A stretch of 64,000 nucleotides of DNA, taken from NCBI RefSeq assembly GCF_964022235.1, contig NZ_CAXHZL010000002.1, forward strand, positions 310,001 to 374,000, given 5' to 3'. How positions within the stretch are numbered: position 1 is the stretch's first letter; every line of letters begins with the position of its first letter. Below, one piece after another: positions 42,078 through 50,677 of the stretch. Source of the DNA: Limimaricola sp964022235 (lineage in GTDB: Bacteria; Pseudomonadota; Alphaproteobacteria; Rhodobacterales; Rhodobacteraceae). The position numbers were made by a program, and so were the translations under genes. The notes beneath the pieces were generated by a model. That model saw only the letters and a list, made by a program, of their open reading frames with translations, was not told the DNA's origin and did not search any database.

Positions 42078-43348
42078 GCCTTCTTTTTACCAATGCCCGA
42101 CTGATCGACCCCGAGGCCGGGGAAAAGCGCGGCGCGCTTCTGGTCGAGAATGGTCGCATCACGGCGGTGATCGAGAGCGGCGAGCTGCCGCAGGCGGCGC
42201 AGGTGATCGACTGCCGCGGGCATTGCCTCGCGCCGGGCATCGTCGATCTCGGGGTCAAGGTCTCGGAGCCCGGCGAGCGCCACAAGGAGAGCTTTGCATC
42301 GGCAGGCCGTGCCGCCGCCGCCGGTGGCGTCACCACCATCGTCACCCGCCCCGACACCCTGCCCGCGATCGACACGCCCGAAACGCTCGAGTTCGTGGTG
42401 CGCCGCGCGCGTGAGGACAGCCCGGTGCGGATGTTGCCGATGGCGGCGCTGACCAAGGGCCGCGAGGGCCGCGAGATGACCGAGATCGGGTTTCTGAAGG
42501 ACGCGGGCGCCGTGGCCTTCACCGATTGCGACCGGGTCGTCACCGACACCAAGGTGTTTTCCCGCGCGCTGACCTACGCCCGCTCGCTCGGTGCCCTCGT
42601 CATGGCGCATGTGCAGGAGCCGGGCCTGTCGAACGGCGCGGTCGTCACATCTGGCAAGTTCGCCTCGCTGCGCGGACTGCCGGGCGTGTCGCCGATGGCC
42701 GAGCGCATGGCGCTCGACCGCGACATCGCGCTTCTGGAGATGACCGGCGCGCGCTATCATGCTGACCAGATCACCACGGCGCGGGCGCTCCCGGCGCTGG
42801 AGCGGGCCAAGAACAACGGCCTCGACATCACGGCGGGCGTCTCGGTGCATCACCTGACGCTGAACGAGCTTGACGTCGCCGACTACCGTAGCTTCTTCAA
42901 GCTCAAGCCCCCCTTGAGGTCCGAAGACGACCGGCAGGCGGTCGGCGAAGCGCTGGCCTCTGGCCTCATCGACATCCTGTGTTCGATGCACACACCGCAG
43001 GACGAGGAGAGCAAACGCCTGCCCTTCGAGGAGGCGGCCTCGGGGGCCGTGGGGCTGGAGACCCTCCTGCCCGCCTCGATGCGGCTGGTGCATGGCGGGG
43101 TGATCGACCTGCCCGGCCTGTTCCGCGCGCTCTCGCTCAACCCGTCGAGGCGGCTCGGGCTGGAGACGGGCCGGCTGTCGAAAGGCGCGCCCGCCGATCT
43201 GGTCTGGTTCGACCCGGACGCACCCTTCGTGCTCGATCGGGCCACACTGCGCTCGAAATCGCGCAACACCCCCTTTGACGGGGCCCGTCTCGAAGGCAAG
43301 GTGCTCGGGACCTGGGTTGCAGGTCGGAGCGTGACGGAGACCCGCTGA
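42074..43348 (+). CDS. pyrC: dihydroorotase, allantoinase-type (PyrC/PyrX)
   Basis: 424 residues of the amidohydrolase superfamily. The metal HxH motif of active dihydroorotases is not obvious: LAPGIVDLGVKVSEPGERHK occupies the place of DxHxH, so this may be the inactive PyrX (PyrC') type that supports PyrB, while a catalytic dihydroorotase lies elsewhere. SAHMTPQDEES-like SMHTPQDEESKRLPFEEAA and NPSRRLGLETGRLSKGAPAD are typical of the family. The start overlaps pyrB's stop. Confidence 0.88.
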   Translation: MSLLFTNARLIDPEAGEKRGALLVENGRITAVIESGELPQAAQVIDCRGHCLAPGIVDLGVKVSEPGERHKESFASAGRAAAAGGVTTIVTRPDTLPAIDTPETLEFVVRRAREDSPVRMLPMAALTKGREGREMTEIGFLKDAGAVAFTDCDRVVTDTKVFSRALTYARSLGALVMAHVQEPGLSNGAVVTSGKFASLRGLPGVSPMAERMALDRDIALLEMTGARYHADQITTARALPALERAKNNGLDITAGVSVHHLTLNELDVADYRSFFKLKPPLRSEDDRQAVGEALASGLIDILCSMHTPQDEESKRLPFEEAASGAVGLETLLPASMRLVHGGVIDLPGLFRALSLNPSRRLGLETGRLSKGAPADLVWFDPDAPFVLDRATLRSKSRNTPFDGARLEGKVLGTWVAGRSVTETR

Positions 43349-43953
43349 TGCCCGTGATGGAGACCACGACCGCCCTGTTGATCCTCTGGGCGGTGATCGG
43401 CTACCTCCTGGGCTCCATCCCCTTCGGCCTCATCATTACCCGCGCCATGGGCTTGGGCGACGTGCGCGCCATCGGTTCGGGCAACATCGGGGCCACCAAC
43501 GTGCTGCGCACCGGCTCCAAACCGGCAGCCGTCGCGACGCTGCTGCTCGACGCGGGCAAGGCGATCGCTGCCGTGATCCTCGCCCGGATCTTCGCCGCCG
43601 AAGATGCGGCGCAGATCGCGGGGGCCGCGGCCTTCGCCGGGCATTGCTATCCGATCTGGCTCAGGTTCCGGGGCGGCAAGGGGGTGGCGACGATCCTCGG
43701 CCTGCTGATCGCGCTGAGCTGGCCCGTGGGGCTGGCCGCCTGTGCCACATGGCTCGCCGCCGCCTTCGCGTTCCGCTATTCCTCGCTCGCGGCGCTGCTC
43801 GCCGCCGGTCTCGCGCCGCTCTACTCGCTGCTGCTGGGCGACGGGCGGATCGTGTTGCTCAGCCTGGTGCTGGCGCTGATCCTCTACGCGCGCCATGCCT
43901 CCAACATCGGGCGCCTGCGCGCGGGCACCGAGCCGCGTATCGGTACGAAATAG
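43348..43953 (+). CDS. plsY: glycerol-3-phosphate acyltransferase PlsY
   Basis: 201 residues, five membrane helices. GYLLGSIPFGLIITRAMGLG, the acyl-phosphate site IGSGNIGATNVLRTG, and LRFRGGKGVATILG are the PlsY motifs. It transfers acyl groups from acyl-phosphate to glycerol-3-phosphate, the first step of phospholipid synthesis, in the inner membrane. The start codon shares a base with the pyrC stop (TGATG), so translation is coupled. Confidence 0.95.
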   Translation: MPVMETTTALLILWAVIGYLLGSIPFGLIITRAMGLGDVRAIGSGNIGATNVLRTGSKPAAVATLLLDAGKAIAAVILARIFAAEDAAQIAGAAAFAGHCYPIWLRFRGGKGVATILGLLIALSWPVGLAACATWLAAAFAFRYSSLAALLAAGLAPLYSLLLGDGRIVLLSLVLALILYARHASNIGRLRAGTEPRIGTK

Positions 43954-44055
43954 ACCTATACCCTTGATGCGTTGCATCCGCTGAACGAAGAGGGAATGCT
44001 TCACGGGTCGTCGATATGGCGCGTCAGGTCAACGGTAGCTGCAGGTTCACTAGCA

Positions 44056-44367
44056 ATGTCCGAGCATCAGAAACAGACTCTACCGGAAGAGGTGCCGCAG
44101 CAGCACAAGAACCTCTCCACGGCCATGCTTCTGGCACTTTTTCTCGGGCCGCTGGGCGCGCATCGATTCTATATGGGCCGCACCGGTTCGGGTGCGATGA
44201 TGCTGATGCTGGCCGTCACCATCGTCGGGCTGGCCGTGACTGCGCTGTGGCTCCTGATCGACCTGCCCCGGCTTCCCAAGATGATCCGCTGCCACAACGC
44301 GGCGATCGACCGGCGCCGCTCGCTCGACCGGCGCTCCGAAACGCACGGGTTTCCGCTCCTGAGCTAG
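44056..44367 (+). CDS. TM2 domain-containing protein
   Basis: 103 residues. After a charged N-tail (MSEHQKQTLPEEV) come two helices forming the TM2 domain: AMLLALFLGPLGAHRFYMGR and GAMMLMLAVTIVGLAVTALW, then the DLPRLPKMI tail. The LGxHRFYxG pattern is diagnostic. Function in bacteria unknown. I choose the ATG at 44056 since the upstream 28 codons are not typical. Followed by a hairpin at 44375. Confidence 0.82.
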   Translation: MSEHQKQTLPEEVPQQHKNLSTAMLLALFLGPLGAHRFYMGRTGSGAMMLMLAVTIVGLAVTALWLLIDLPRLPKMIRCHNAAIDRRRSLDRRSETHGFPLLS

Positions 44368-44374
44368 GAGGCAC

Positions 44375-44392
44375 GGCCCGCCGAAGCGGGCC
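44375..44392. terminator. hairpin between TM2 and gshA genes
   Basis: GGCCCGC / GCGGGCC stem with a CGAA tetraloop, a stable hairpin between the two convergent genes; no T-run, so the terminator role is inferred from position. Confidence 0.5.
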
Positions 44393-44413
44393 ACAAAACC
44401 ATCCTTGGATCCC

Positions 44414-45784
44414 TCAGTAGGAATGCGCGGCGTAGATGCGGCTCAGATCGCCGCCCCATGCGCCATGGTACTCTTCGAGCAACTCGTCGGCGGGCGTGCG
44501 CCCGGTCTCGACGCTTTCCTTGAGCGCGTTCAGGAAATGCGTCTCGTCGGGCACCAGCCCGCCCGCACCGGGGCGCGCGCGCGCCTTGAGACCGGCCTCG
44601 GCGATCTCGACCGCCTGTCGCGCCAGATCATGCATGGAGATGTCGCCCACGCGCGCCTGCAGCCCCTGCTCGGCCGCTGCCACGCGCAGATCCTCGCGGG
44701 TCTCCGCATCCCAACCCTTGACCATGTCCCAAGCCGCGTCGAGCGCGCCCTGATCATAGGTCAGCCCGACCCAGAAGGCGGGCAGCGCGCAGAGCCGGCG
44801 CCACGGGCCGCCATCGGCGCCGCGCATCTCGATGAACTTCTTGACCCGTGCCTCGGGGAAGACCGTGGTCAGGTGATCAGCCCAGTCCGACAAGGTCGGC
44901 TTTTCGCCCGGCAGCGCCGGCAGCTCGCCCTTGAGGAAATCGCGGAACGACTGGCCCAACGCGTCGATGTACTTCCCGTCGCGATAGACAAAGTACATCG
45001 GCACATCGAGCACCCAGTCGACGTAGCGCTCGAAGCCCATGCCGTCGTCAAAAGCGAAGGGCAGCATGCCGGTGCGCGAATTGTCCAAGCCCCGCCAGAT
45101 CCGCGAGCGCCAGGATTTCATGCCGTTGGGCTTGCCGTCGAAGAAGGGCGAGTTGGCAAAGAGCGCGGTGGCGACGGGCTGCAGCGCCAATGCCACGCGC
45201 AGCTTCTTGACCATGTCGGCTTCGGAGGAGAAGTCGAGGTTTACCTGCACCGTGCAGGTGCGGTACATCATCTGTTTCCCATGGGTGCCGACGCGGTCCA
45301 TGTAGTCGGTCATCAACCGGTAGCGGCCTTTCGGCATCATCGGCATTTGTGCCTCGGACCACTCGGGCGCGGCCCCGAGCCCGATGAAGCCCACGCCGAT
45401 CTCGTCGGCGATTTCCTTCACCTCGGCGAGGTGGCTGTTCACCTCGTCACAGGTCTGGTGGATCGTCTCGAGCGGCGCGCCGGACAGCTCGAACTGCCCG
45501 CCCGGCTCGAGGGAAATGTTGGCGCCGTCGCGCTCCAGCCCGATCAGCTTGCCCTGCTCTTCCACGGGGGACCAGCCGAAGCGGTCGCGCAGCCCTTCGA
45601 GCATGGCGCGGATCGAGCGCGGCCCCTCATAGGGCAGCGGCAGGTGGCTGTCGCGGCAATAGCCGAACTTCTCGTGCTCGGTGCCAATGCGCCAGTCGCT
45701 CTGGGGCTTGCAACCGGAGGCGAGGTATTCGGCGAGTTGCGAGTGGTGCTCGATCGGCCCGCCGCCGGATTGAGGGATGGACAT
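44414..45784 (-). CDS. gshA: glutamate--cysteine ligase (plant/alphaproteobacterial type)
   Basis: 456 residues from MSIPQSGGGPIEHHSQLAEY. GTEHEKFGYCRDSHLPLPYE, NISLEPGGQFELSGAPLETI, MMYRTCTVQVNLDFSSEADM and DWADHLTTVFPEARVKKFIE are characteristic of the GCS2/plant-type enzyme, first step of glutathione synthesis. A longer frame to 45838 is less likely. It stands alone, convergent with the TM2 gene. Confidence 0.95.
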   Translation of the reverse strand: MSIPQSGGGPIEHHSQLAEYLASGCKPQSDWRIGTEHEKFGYCRDSHLPLPYEGPRSIRAMLEGLRDRFGWSPVEEQGKLIGLERDGANISLEPGGQFELSGAPLETIHQTCDEVNSHLAEVKEIADEIGVGFIGLGAAPEWSEAQMPMMPKGRYRLMTDYMDRVGTHGKQMMYRTCTVQVNLDFSSEADMVKKLRVALALQPVATALFANSPFFDGKPNGMKSWRSRIWRGLDNSRTGMLPFAFDDGMGFERYVDWVLDVPMYFVYRDGKYIDALGQSFRDFLKGELPALPGEKPTLSDWADHLTTVFPEARVKKFIEMRGADGGPWRRLCALPAFWVGLTYDQGALDAAWDMVKGWDAETREDLRVAAAEQGLQARVGDISMHDLARQAVEIAEAGLKARARPGAGGLVPDETHFLNALKESVETGRTPADELLEEYHGAWGGDLSRIYAAHSY

Positions 45785-45910
45785 GGCGCTGGCTCCTATC
45801 GTGCGAGGCGGGCTTACAGGTGTCGCGCATGGGGGCATAAGTCAATGGAGGGGCCATACGGTTTCACGCGGGGGGCTTCCGCGCCCCCGCACAGAATCGT
45901 CAGATGATCG

Positions 45911-46426
45911 TCATACGACGGTGAGCCGCGCAGGCCGCGTCCAGACGGTGACGACATCGCGCGCCTCGCCGTTGAGAAGCTCGATCATCCGACCCCGCTT
46001 CAGCCCCGGCAGGGCCGCGAAGGCGTCGAACAGCGTCTCGGCCCCGTCAGCGGTCACCGGAACGGCAAGCACCTCGTCGCCGGTCTCCAAGAGCCAATGC
46101 GCGGGCTTTGCGCGCCGATCGAGCCTGAGGCGGCGCACCGCGTCGAGATCGACGGTGCCGCCGGTGAGCGGCCCCATGTAGGCCACGCGCCCCTCGTCGA
46201 TCTTGAGTAGCCCCGGCCCCCGCCCGTCTTGTCGAAAGCGCCAGCGCTGCACGCCGCCCACCATCAGCCCCGCGCCCAGCGCGGCGAGACCCCAGCCCAG
46301 CCACTGCAGGATGCCGAAGCTCGTGAGCGCCCACCATAGCCCAAGGCCCACGACGCCCAGCCCCGCGATCACCTCGCGCCCGCGCCACAGCGCCGCGCGC
46401 GCCTCCGGGCGCAACAGATCAGCCAT
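45911..46426 (-). CDS. hypothetical membrane protein
   Basis: 171 residues from MADLLRPEARAALWRGREVI. Two adjacent helices near residues 20-60 (VIAGLGVVGLGLWWALTSFG, WLGWGLAALGAGLMVGGVQR) are followed by a soluble domain of beta strands (LLKIDEGRVAYMGPLTGGTV). This pattern is common in roseobacters but the family has no known role. It lies after rsmE on the same strand, with 69 bases between, and could be co-transcribed. Confidence 0.72.
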   Translation of the reverse strand: MADLLRPEARAALWRGREVIAGLGVVGLGLWWALTSFGILQWLGWGLAALGAGLMVGGVQRWRFRQDGRGPGLLKIDEGRVAYMGPLTGGTVDLDAVRRLRLDRRAKPAHWLLETGDEVLAVPVTADGAETLFDAFAALPGLKRGRMIELLNGEARDVVTVWTRPARLTVV

Positions 46427-46446
46427 CGCCCTACCCCACTTCATTC

Positions 46447-46459
46447 TTCAAATACTCAC
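46447..46459. repeat. 3'-end repeat element, copy 2 (partial)
   Basis: TTCAAATACTCA at 46448-46459 on the plus strand, i.e. TGAGTATTTGAA reversed, lies between the rsmE stop and the next gene start. It matches the outer arm of the element at 54145-54203. Confidence 0.4.
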
Positions 46460-46495
46460 ACCCGGCCACGGCCACGCGTTTGGGGTCCAAGCCCG

Positions 46496-47215
46496 TCACC
46501 GCCAATCCCCGAGCGTCATCTGCCACAGCGTCAATGCTGCCACGGCGGCGGTGTCGGCGCGTAGGATTCGCGGCCCCAAGCTGACGGGATGCGCATGTTT
46601 CAGCCCGCGCAGCCGCATCCGCTCCTTGTCCGAAAACCCGCCCTCCGGCCCGATCAGTACCGCCCATGGTCCCGGCGCGTCTGGCAGGGCCCCGCTCTCG
46701 CCCACCAGCGCCTCGTCGCAGAACATCAGGCGGCGGTCCTCGGGCCAGCCGTCGAGCAGGCGGCCAATCTTCACCGGTTCGGCCACCTGCGGCACATAGG
46801 TGCCGCCACATTGCTCGGCGGCCTCGACGGCATGGGCCTGCAGCCGGTCAACGCGGACCCTCTCCGAATTGGTGAACTCGGTCAGCACAGGGACGATGCG
46901 AGACGCGCCCATCTCGGCGGCCTTCTCGACGATGAAGTCAGTGCGCGCCTTCTTGATCGGCGCGAAGCACAGCCACAGATCGGGCGGCGGTTGCAGGGGC
47001 CGCGTCTGCGCGCCGATCTCGAGACTGCCGCCGCGCTTGTTCGCCTGCGCGAGCGTAGCGTCGAATTCGCCCGATTGCCCGTCGAAGACGGAGATGACGC
47101 TGCCCGCGGGCAGGCGCATGACCCCTGAGAGGTAATGCGCCTGCGCCGCTTCCAGCGGAACGGTTTGCCCTTCGGCCAAAGGGTGATCTACAAACAGCCG
47201 GACTTTTGATGCCAT
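46496..47215 (-). CDS. rsmE: 16S rRNA (uracil1498-N3)-methyltransferase
   Basis: 239 residues from MASKVRLFVDHPLAEGQTVP. The SPOUT knot shows GPEGGFSDKERMRLRGLKHA, SLGPRILRADTAAVAALTLW at the C-terminus, and an N-terminal PUA-like domain (HYLSGVMRLPAGSVISVFDG). It methylates U1498 of 16S RNA. It starts 12 bases from the divergent ubiA, so regulatory signals of both genes overlap coding sequence. Confidence 0.93.
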   Translation of the reverse strand: MASKVRLFVDHPLAEGQTVPLEAAQAHYLSGVMRLPAGSVISVFDGQSGEFDATLAQANKRGGSLEIGAQTRPLQPPPDLWLCFAPIKKARTDFIVEKAAEMGASRIVPVLTEFTNSERVRVDRLQAHAVEAAEQCGGTYVPQVAEPVKIGRLLDGWPEDRRLMFCDEALVGESGALPDAPGPWAVLIGPEGGFSDKERMRLRGLKHAHPVSLGPRILRADTAAVAALTLWQMTLGDWR

Positions 47216-47227
47216 GGGGCGGACCAT

Positions 47228-48196
47228 ATGAAAGCGGCGGATCGGATGCCAGAGGCCGAAAACGGGGCCGTCGCGGATGCAGTGCGCGGCAACTGGGTCG
47301 ACAACTGGGCGCCGCGCCGCGCCCGCCCCTACCTGCGGCTGAGCCGAGCCGATCGGCCGATCGGCACTTGGCTACTGCTGCTCCCCTGCTGGTGGGGCCT
47401 CGCGCTGGCGGCGCTCGCGACCGGGCGCTTCGGCCTTGAGGGTGCATGGATCGCACTGGGCTGCGCGCTTGGCGCGTTTTTGATGCGCGGTGCTGGCTGC
47501 ACATGGAACGACGTGACCGACCGGCACATCGACGGATCGGTGGCGCGCACCCGGTCGCGGCCGATCCCTTCGGGGCAAGTGCGGGTGGTGCAGGCGCTGA
47601 TCTGGATGGCGGCGCAGTCGCTCGTATCCCTGATCATCCTGCTCAGCTTCGACTGGGCCGCGATCTGGCTCGGCGTCGCCTCGCTGATCCCGGTGGCGAT
47701 CTACCCCTTCGCCAAGCGGTTCACATGGTGGCCGCAGGTGTTTCTGGGCCTCGCTTTCAACTGGGGCGCGCTCCTGGCTTGGGCGGCGCTGGCGGGCACG
47801 CTCTCGGCGGCGCCGCTGGTGCTGTATCTCTCGGGCATCTCGTGGACGCTGTTCTACGACACGATCTATGCGCATCAGGACACCGAGGACGACGCGCTGA
47901 TCGGCGTGAAATCCACGGCCCGTCTGTTCGGCGACCGCACGAAGGTCTGGCTGCGCGGGTTTCTCGTGGCGACCGTGCTCTTGATGGGCCTCGCGGTGCT
48001 TCTGGCGACCCGTGACCGGTCGATGCTGTCGCTGGTGGTGGCGCTGGGCGGGCCTTGGGCGATCGGCTGGCACATGGCCTGGCAGCTGTCGCGTTTCGAC
48101 GCGTCGGACAACGCAGGCCTGCTGCGGCTGTTTCGCTCCAACCGCGACGCGGGGCTGCTGCCCGTGCTGTTTTCCGCCGCAGCCTTGGCGCTATGA
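47228..48196 (+). CDS. ubiA: 4-hydroxybenzoate polyprenyltransferase
   Basis: 322 residues with eight or nine membrane helices. The two Asp-rich motifs are WNDVTDRHIDGSVARTRSRP and YDTIYAHQDTEDDALIGVKS, which bind magnesium-prenyl diphosphate; both are intact. It attaches the polyprenyl tail to 4-hydroxybenzoate in ubiquinone synthesis, in the inner membrane. A cytoplasmic tail of about 35 residues precedes the first helix. Divergent from rsmE. Confidence 0.95.
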   Translation: MKAADRMPEAENGAVADAVRGNWVDNWAPRRARPYLRLSRADRPIGTWLLLLPCWWGLALAALATGRFGLEGAWIALGCALGAFLMRGAGCTWNDVTDRHIDGSVARTRSRPIPSGQVRVVQALIWMAAQSLVSLIILLSFDWAAIWLGVASLIPVAIYPFAKRFTWWPQVFLGLAFNWGALLAWAALAGTLSAAPLVLYLSGISWTLFYDTIYAHQDTEDDALIGVKSTARLFGDRTKVWLRGFLVATVLLMGLAVLLATRDRSMLSLVVALGGPWAIGWHMAWQLSRFDASDNAGLLRLFRSNRDAGLLPVLFSAAALAL

Positions 48197-48255
48197 TTGA
48201 TCTGTCCGCCCCCGCGCCCTAGAAGGCGCGGGTCGCAACAGTTCCCGGAGCCCGG

Positions 48256-50217
48256 ATGCGCCTCCCACCCCTCGCCGCCGCCATCGCCGCCTTCGCCCTT
48301 GCCGGCGGAGTCTCGGCCATCACCGCCCGCACCGCCGTCGCCGTGGTCGAGGAGGTCTCGATCGAGCAGGTGCGCGCGGCACTCGCCTTGCAGGGCCATG
48401 ATTGGGCGAAGGTGCAGGCCGACGGGCTGCAGCTGATCCTCGAAGGGGCCGCCCCGACCGAAGCCATGCGGTTTCGTGCGATTTCCGCGGCAAGCGGCAT
48501 CGTCGACGCCAGCCGGGTGATCGACAACATGCAGGTGGTCGAGGCCGAAACCCCGCCACCGCCCGATTTCGCGATCGAGATCCTGCGCAACGACAGCGGC
48601 GTGTCGCTGATCGGGCTGATCCCGGCGGCGACCGACCGGGCCGCGCTGATCGCGATGATGGAAAAGGCGGCAGGCGGGCTGCCTGTGTCGGACCTGCTCG
48701 ACGTGGCCGACCATCCGGTGCCCGAAACATGGCCCGCAGCGCTGCGCTATGCGGGCCGTGCGTTGCAGGCCCTGCCGCACTCCAAGCTTTCGGTGCGGCC
48801 CGGCCGGGTCCGGGTCGAGGCGATCTCCGACAGCCCCGAGGCGCAGCGCAAGCTCGAGACCGAACTGGCGCGGCTCAAGCCCGACACGGTGCGGCTGGCG
48901 CTCAGGATCAGCGCGCCGCGCCCGGTCATCACGCCCTTCACCGCGCGCTTCGTGATCGACGAGGACGGCGCCCGATTCGACGCCTGTTCCGCCGACACGA
49001 GCGAGGCGATGCGCTTGATCACCGACGCCGCCAAGGAGGCAGGCGTCGCGGGCGAGATCGACTGCACCTTGGGCCTTGGCGTGCCGTCGGGTCAGTGGGG
49101 CGAAGCAGTGGCGCGCGGCATCGCGGCTCTGGCCGAGCTTGGCGCGGGCAGCGTCACCTTTTCGGATGCGGATGTCTCGCTCATCGCGGCGCAAGGCACC
49201 GGCGCGGAGGAATTCGAGCGCATCGCGGGTCGGCTCGAGAACGACCTGCCCGATCTCTTCGCGCTCGAAGCGGTGCTGCCCGAGGCCCCCGAGGCCCGCC
49301 CCGAGGGCGCGCCCGAGTTCACCGCGGCCCTCGCCAAGGGCAAGCAGCTGCGCCTTTCGGGGCGGCTGGCCGACCAGCTTGCGAACACAACCGTCGAGAA
49401 CTTCGCCCGCGCCCGTTTCGGCGGCGACGGCCTCGTGATGGCGACCCGCGTCACCGGGGGCCTGCCCGGCGATTGGTCGGTGCGGGTGCTGACGGGGCTC
49501 GAGGCGCTGTCGCTGCTTTCCGAGGGCCAACTGACCGTCGGGCCCGACAGCGTGGCGCTGAAGGGTCTCACGGGGCGCAAGACCGCGAGCGCCGACATCG
49601 CGCGGCTGATGGCCGACAAGCTTGGCCAAGGGGCCAGCTTCGACATCGACGTGGCCTACCGCGAATCGCTCGACCCGATCGCAGGCCTGCCCTCGCCCGA
49701 GGAATGCCTGCGCCAGATCGCCTTCGTGACCGCCGACACCAAGATCACCTTCGACGCGGGCTCCGCCTCGATCACTGCCGAGGCGCGGCCCGTGGTCGAC
49801 GACATCGCCGAGATCGTGCGCCGCTGCCCTGAGCTGGAGATCGAGGTCGCGGGCTACACCGACAGCCAAGGCCGCGACGAGATGAACCTCGAGCTGAGCC
49901 AGAAGCGCGCCGACGCAGTGGTCGAGGCGCTGCGCCGCGCCCGCGTGCCGGTGGCGGGCTTTACCCCCGTGGGCTATGGCGAGGCCGACCCGATCGACGA
50001 CAATGACACCTCGGTGGGCCGCGAGGCCAACCGCCGGATCGAGTTCAGGCTGAGCGGTGCGCAGCTTCAGGCCGAGGCGCAGGACGCGGCCGATTCGGAC
50101 GATGAGGCCCAAGACGGCGAAACCAGACCCGAGCCGGAAACGGCCGACATCAATGCGCCGCAGGTCATGGACAAGCCCGCAACCGGGCCGAGGGCCCGCC
50201 CCTCGGACGACGAATAA
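48256..50217 (+). CDS. OmpA family protein with long N-terminal region
   Basis: 653 residues. Signal peptide (LAAAIAAFALAGGVSA). The large N-terminal part holds repeated alpha/beta domains of BON-like appearance (VQADGLQLILEGAAPTEAMR, LTVGPDSVALKGLTGRKTAS), and the OmpA peptidoglycan-binding domain follows (ITFDAGSASITAEARPVVDD, VAGYTDSQGRDEMNLELSQK, FTPVGYGEADPI, NRRIEFRLSG). The tail is acidic. It probably links envelope and murein; the function of the N-terminal part is unknown. Followed by a small membrane protein on the same strand. Confidence 0.85.
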   Translation: MRLPPLAAAIAAFALAGGVSAITARTAVAVVEEVSIEQVRAALALQGHDWAKVQADGLQLILEGAAPTEAMRFRAISAASGIVDASRVIDNMQVVEAETPPPPDFAIEILRNDSGVSLIGLIPAATDRAALIAMMEKAAGGLPVSDLLDVADHPVPETWPAALRYAGRALQALPHSKLSVRPGRVRVEAISDSPEAQRKLETELARLKPDTVRLALRISAPRPVITPFTARFVIDEDGARFDACSADTSEAMRLITDAAKEAGVAGEIDCTLGLGVPSGQWGEAVARGIAALAELGAGSVTFSDADVSLIAAQGTGAEEFERIAGRLENDLPDLFALEAVLPEAPEARPEGAPEFTAALAKGKQLRLSGRLADQLANTTVENFARARFGGDGLVMATRVTGGLPGDWSVRVLTGLEALSLLSEGQLTVGPDSVALKGLTGRKTASADIARLMADKLGQGASFDIDVAYRESLDPIAGLPSPEECLRQIAFVTADTKITFDAGSASITAEARPVVDDIAEIVRRCPELEIEVAGYTDSQGRDEMNLELSQKRADAVVEALRRARVPVAGFTPVGYGEADPIDDNDTSVGREANRRIEFRLSGAQLQAEAQDAADSDDEAQDGETRPEPETADINAPQVMDKPATGPRARPSDDE

Positions 50218-50227
50218 GGACAGGGAC

Positions 50228-50554
50228 GTGAACAGAACCGAGTTCATCATCGCCACGGCGGTCATACTTTTTGCCGCCTTCGCGCTCGGCTGGTTCGCCA
50301 GCTGGCTGGTGAACCGCTTCACCCGCGTCACCCGCGCCGATATCGGTGAGCTGGATCGCATGGCGCAATCGCTGCACGAGGCAGAAGAAACCCGCGATCA
50401 GGCGATTTCCTACGTCGAAGAGCGCGAGGCCGAGCTGACCGGCCAGCTACGCCAATCCGAGGCCGAACTGCGCGCCGCGATGGAGGCACTGCGAGAGGCG
50501 CGCCACGAGGCTGAAGACCTGCGCAACTGGATCGAGCGGCACAACAAGGGCTGA
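50228..50554 (+). CDS. hypothetical small inner-membrane coiled-coil protein
   Basis: 108 residues from GTG at 50228 (AAGGA 10 bases upstream). A single helix FIIATAVILFAAFALGWFAS is followed by a charged, heptad-like stretch (ELDRMAQSLHEAEETRDQAI, AELTGQLRQSEAELRAAMEA) that forms a coiled coil, ending in LRNWIERHNKG. I recognise no named family. It lies directly after the OmpA protein gene and is probably co-expressed with it, so a joint envelope role is possible. Confidence 0.75.
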   Translation: MNRTEFIIATAVILFAAFALGWFASWLVNRFTRVTRADIGELDRMAQSLHEAEETRDQAISYVEEREAELTGQLRQSEAELRAAMEALREARHEAEDLRNWIERHNKG

Positions 50555-50677
50555 TGCGCCGCGCATGCGTCGGTCGCGCGGCCCCTATGCGGCCCCCTGG
50601 CCTTCGGCCCATGGCGCGGGCTCCGAGACCCAACAGCCCCCTGCCATCCCGCCGCGATCCGGCATAGCCTGCGCCCC

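Noticed and set aside
47875..50361. 828-codon minus-strand open frame
   Set aside because: Antisense shadow of the OmpA-family gene, whose signal peptide and OmpA domain are unambiguous.
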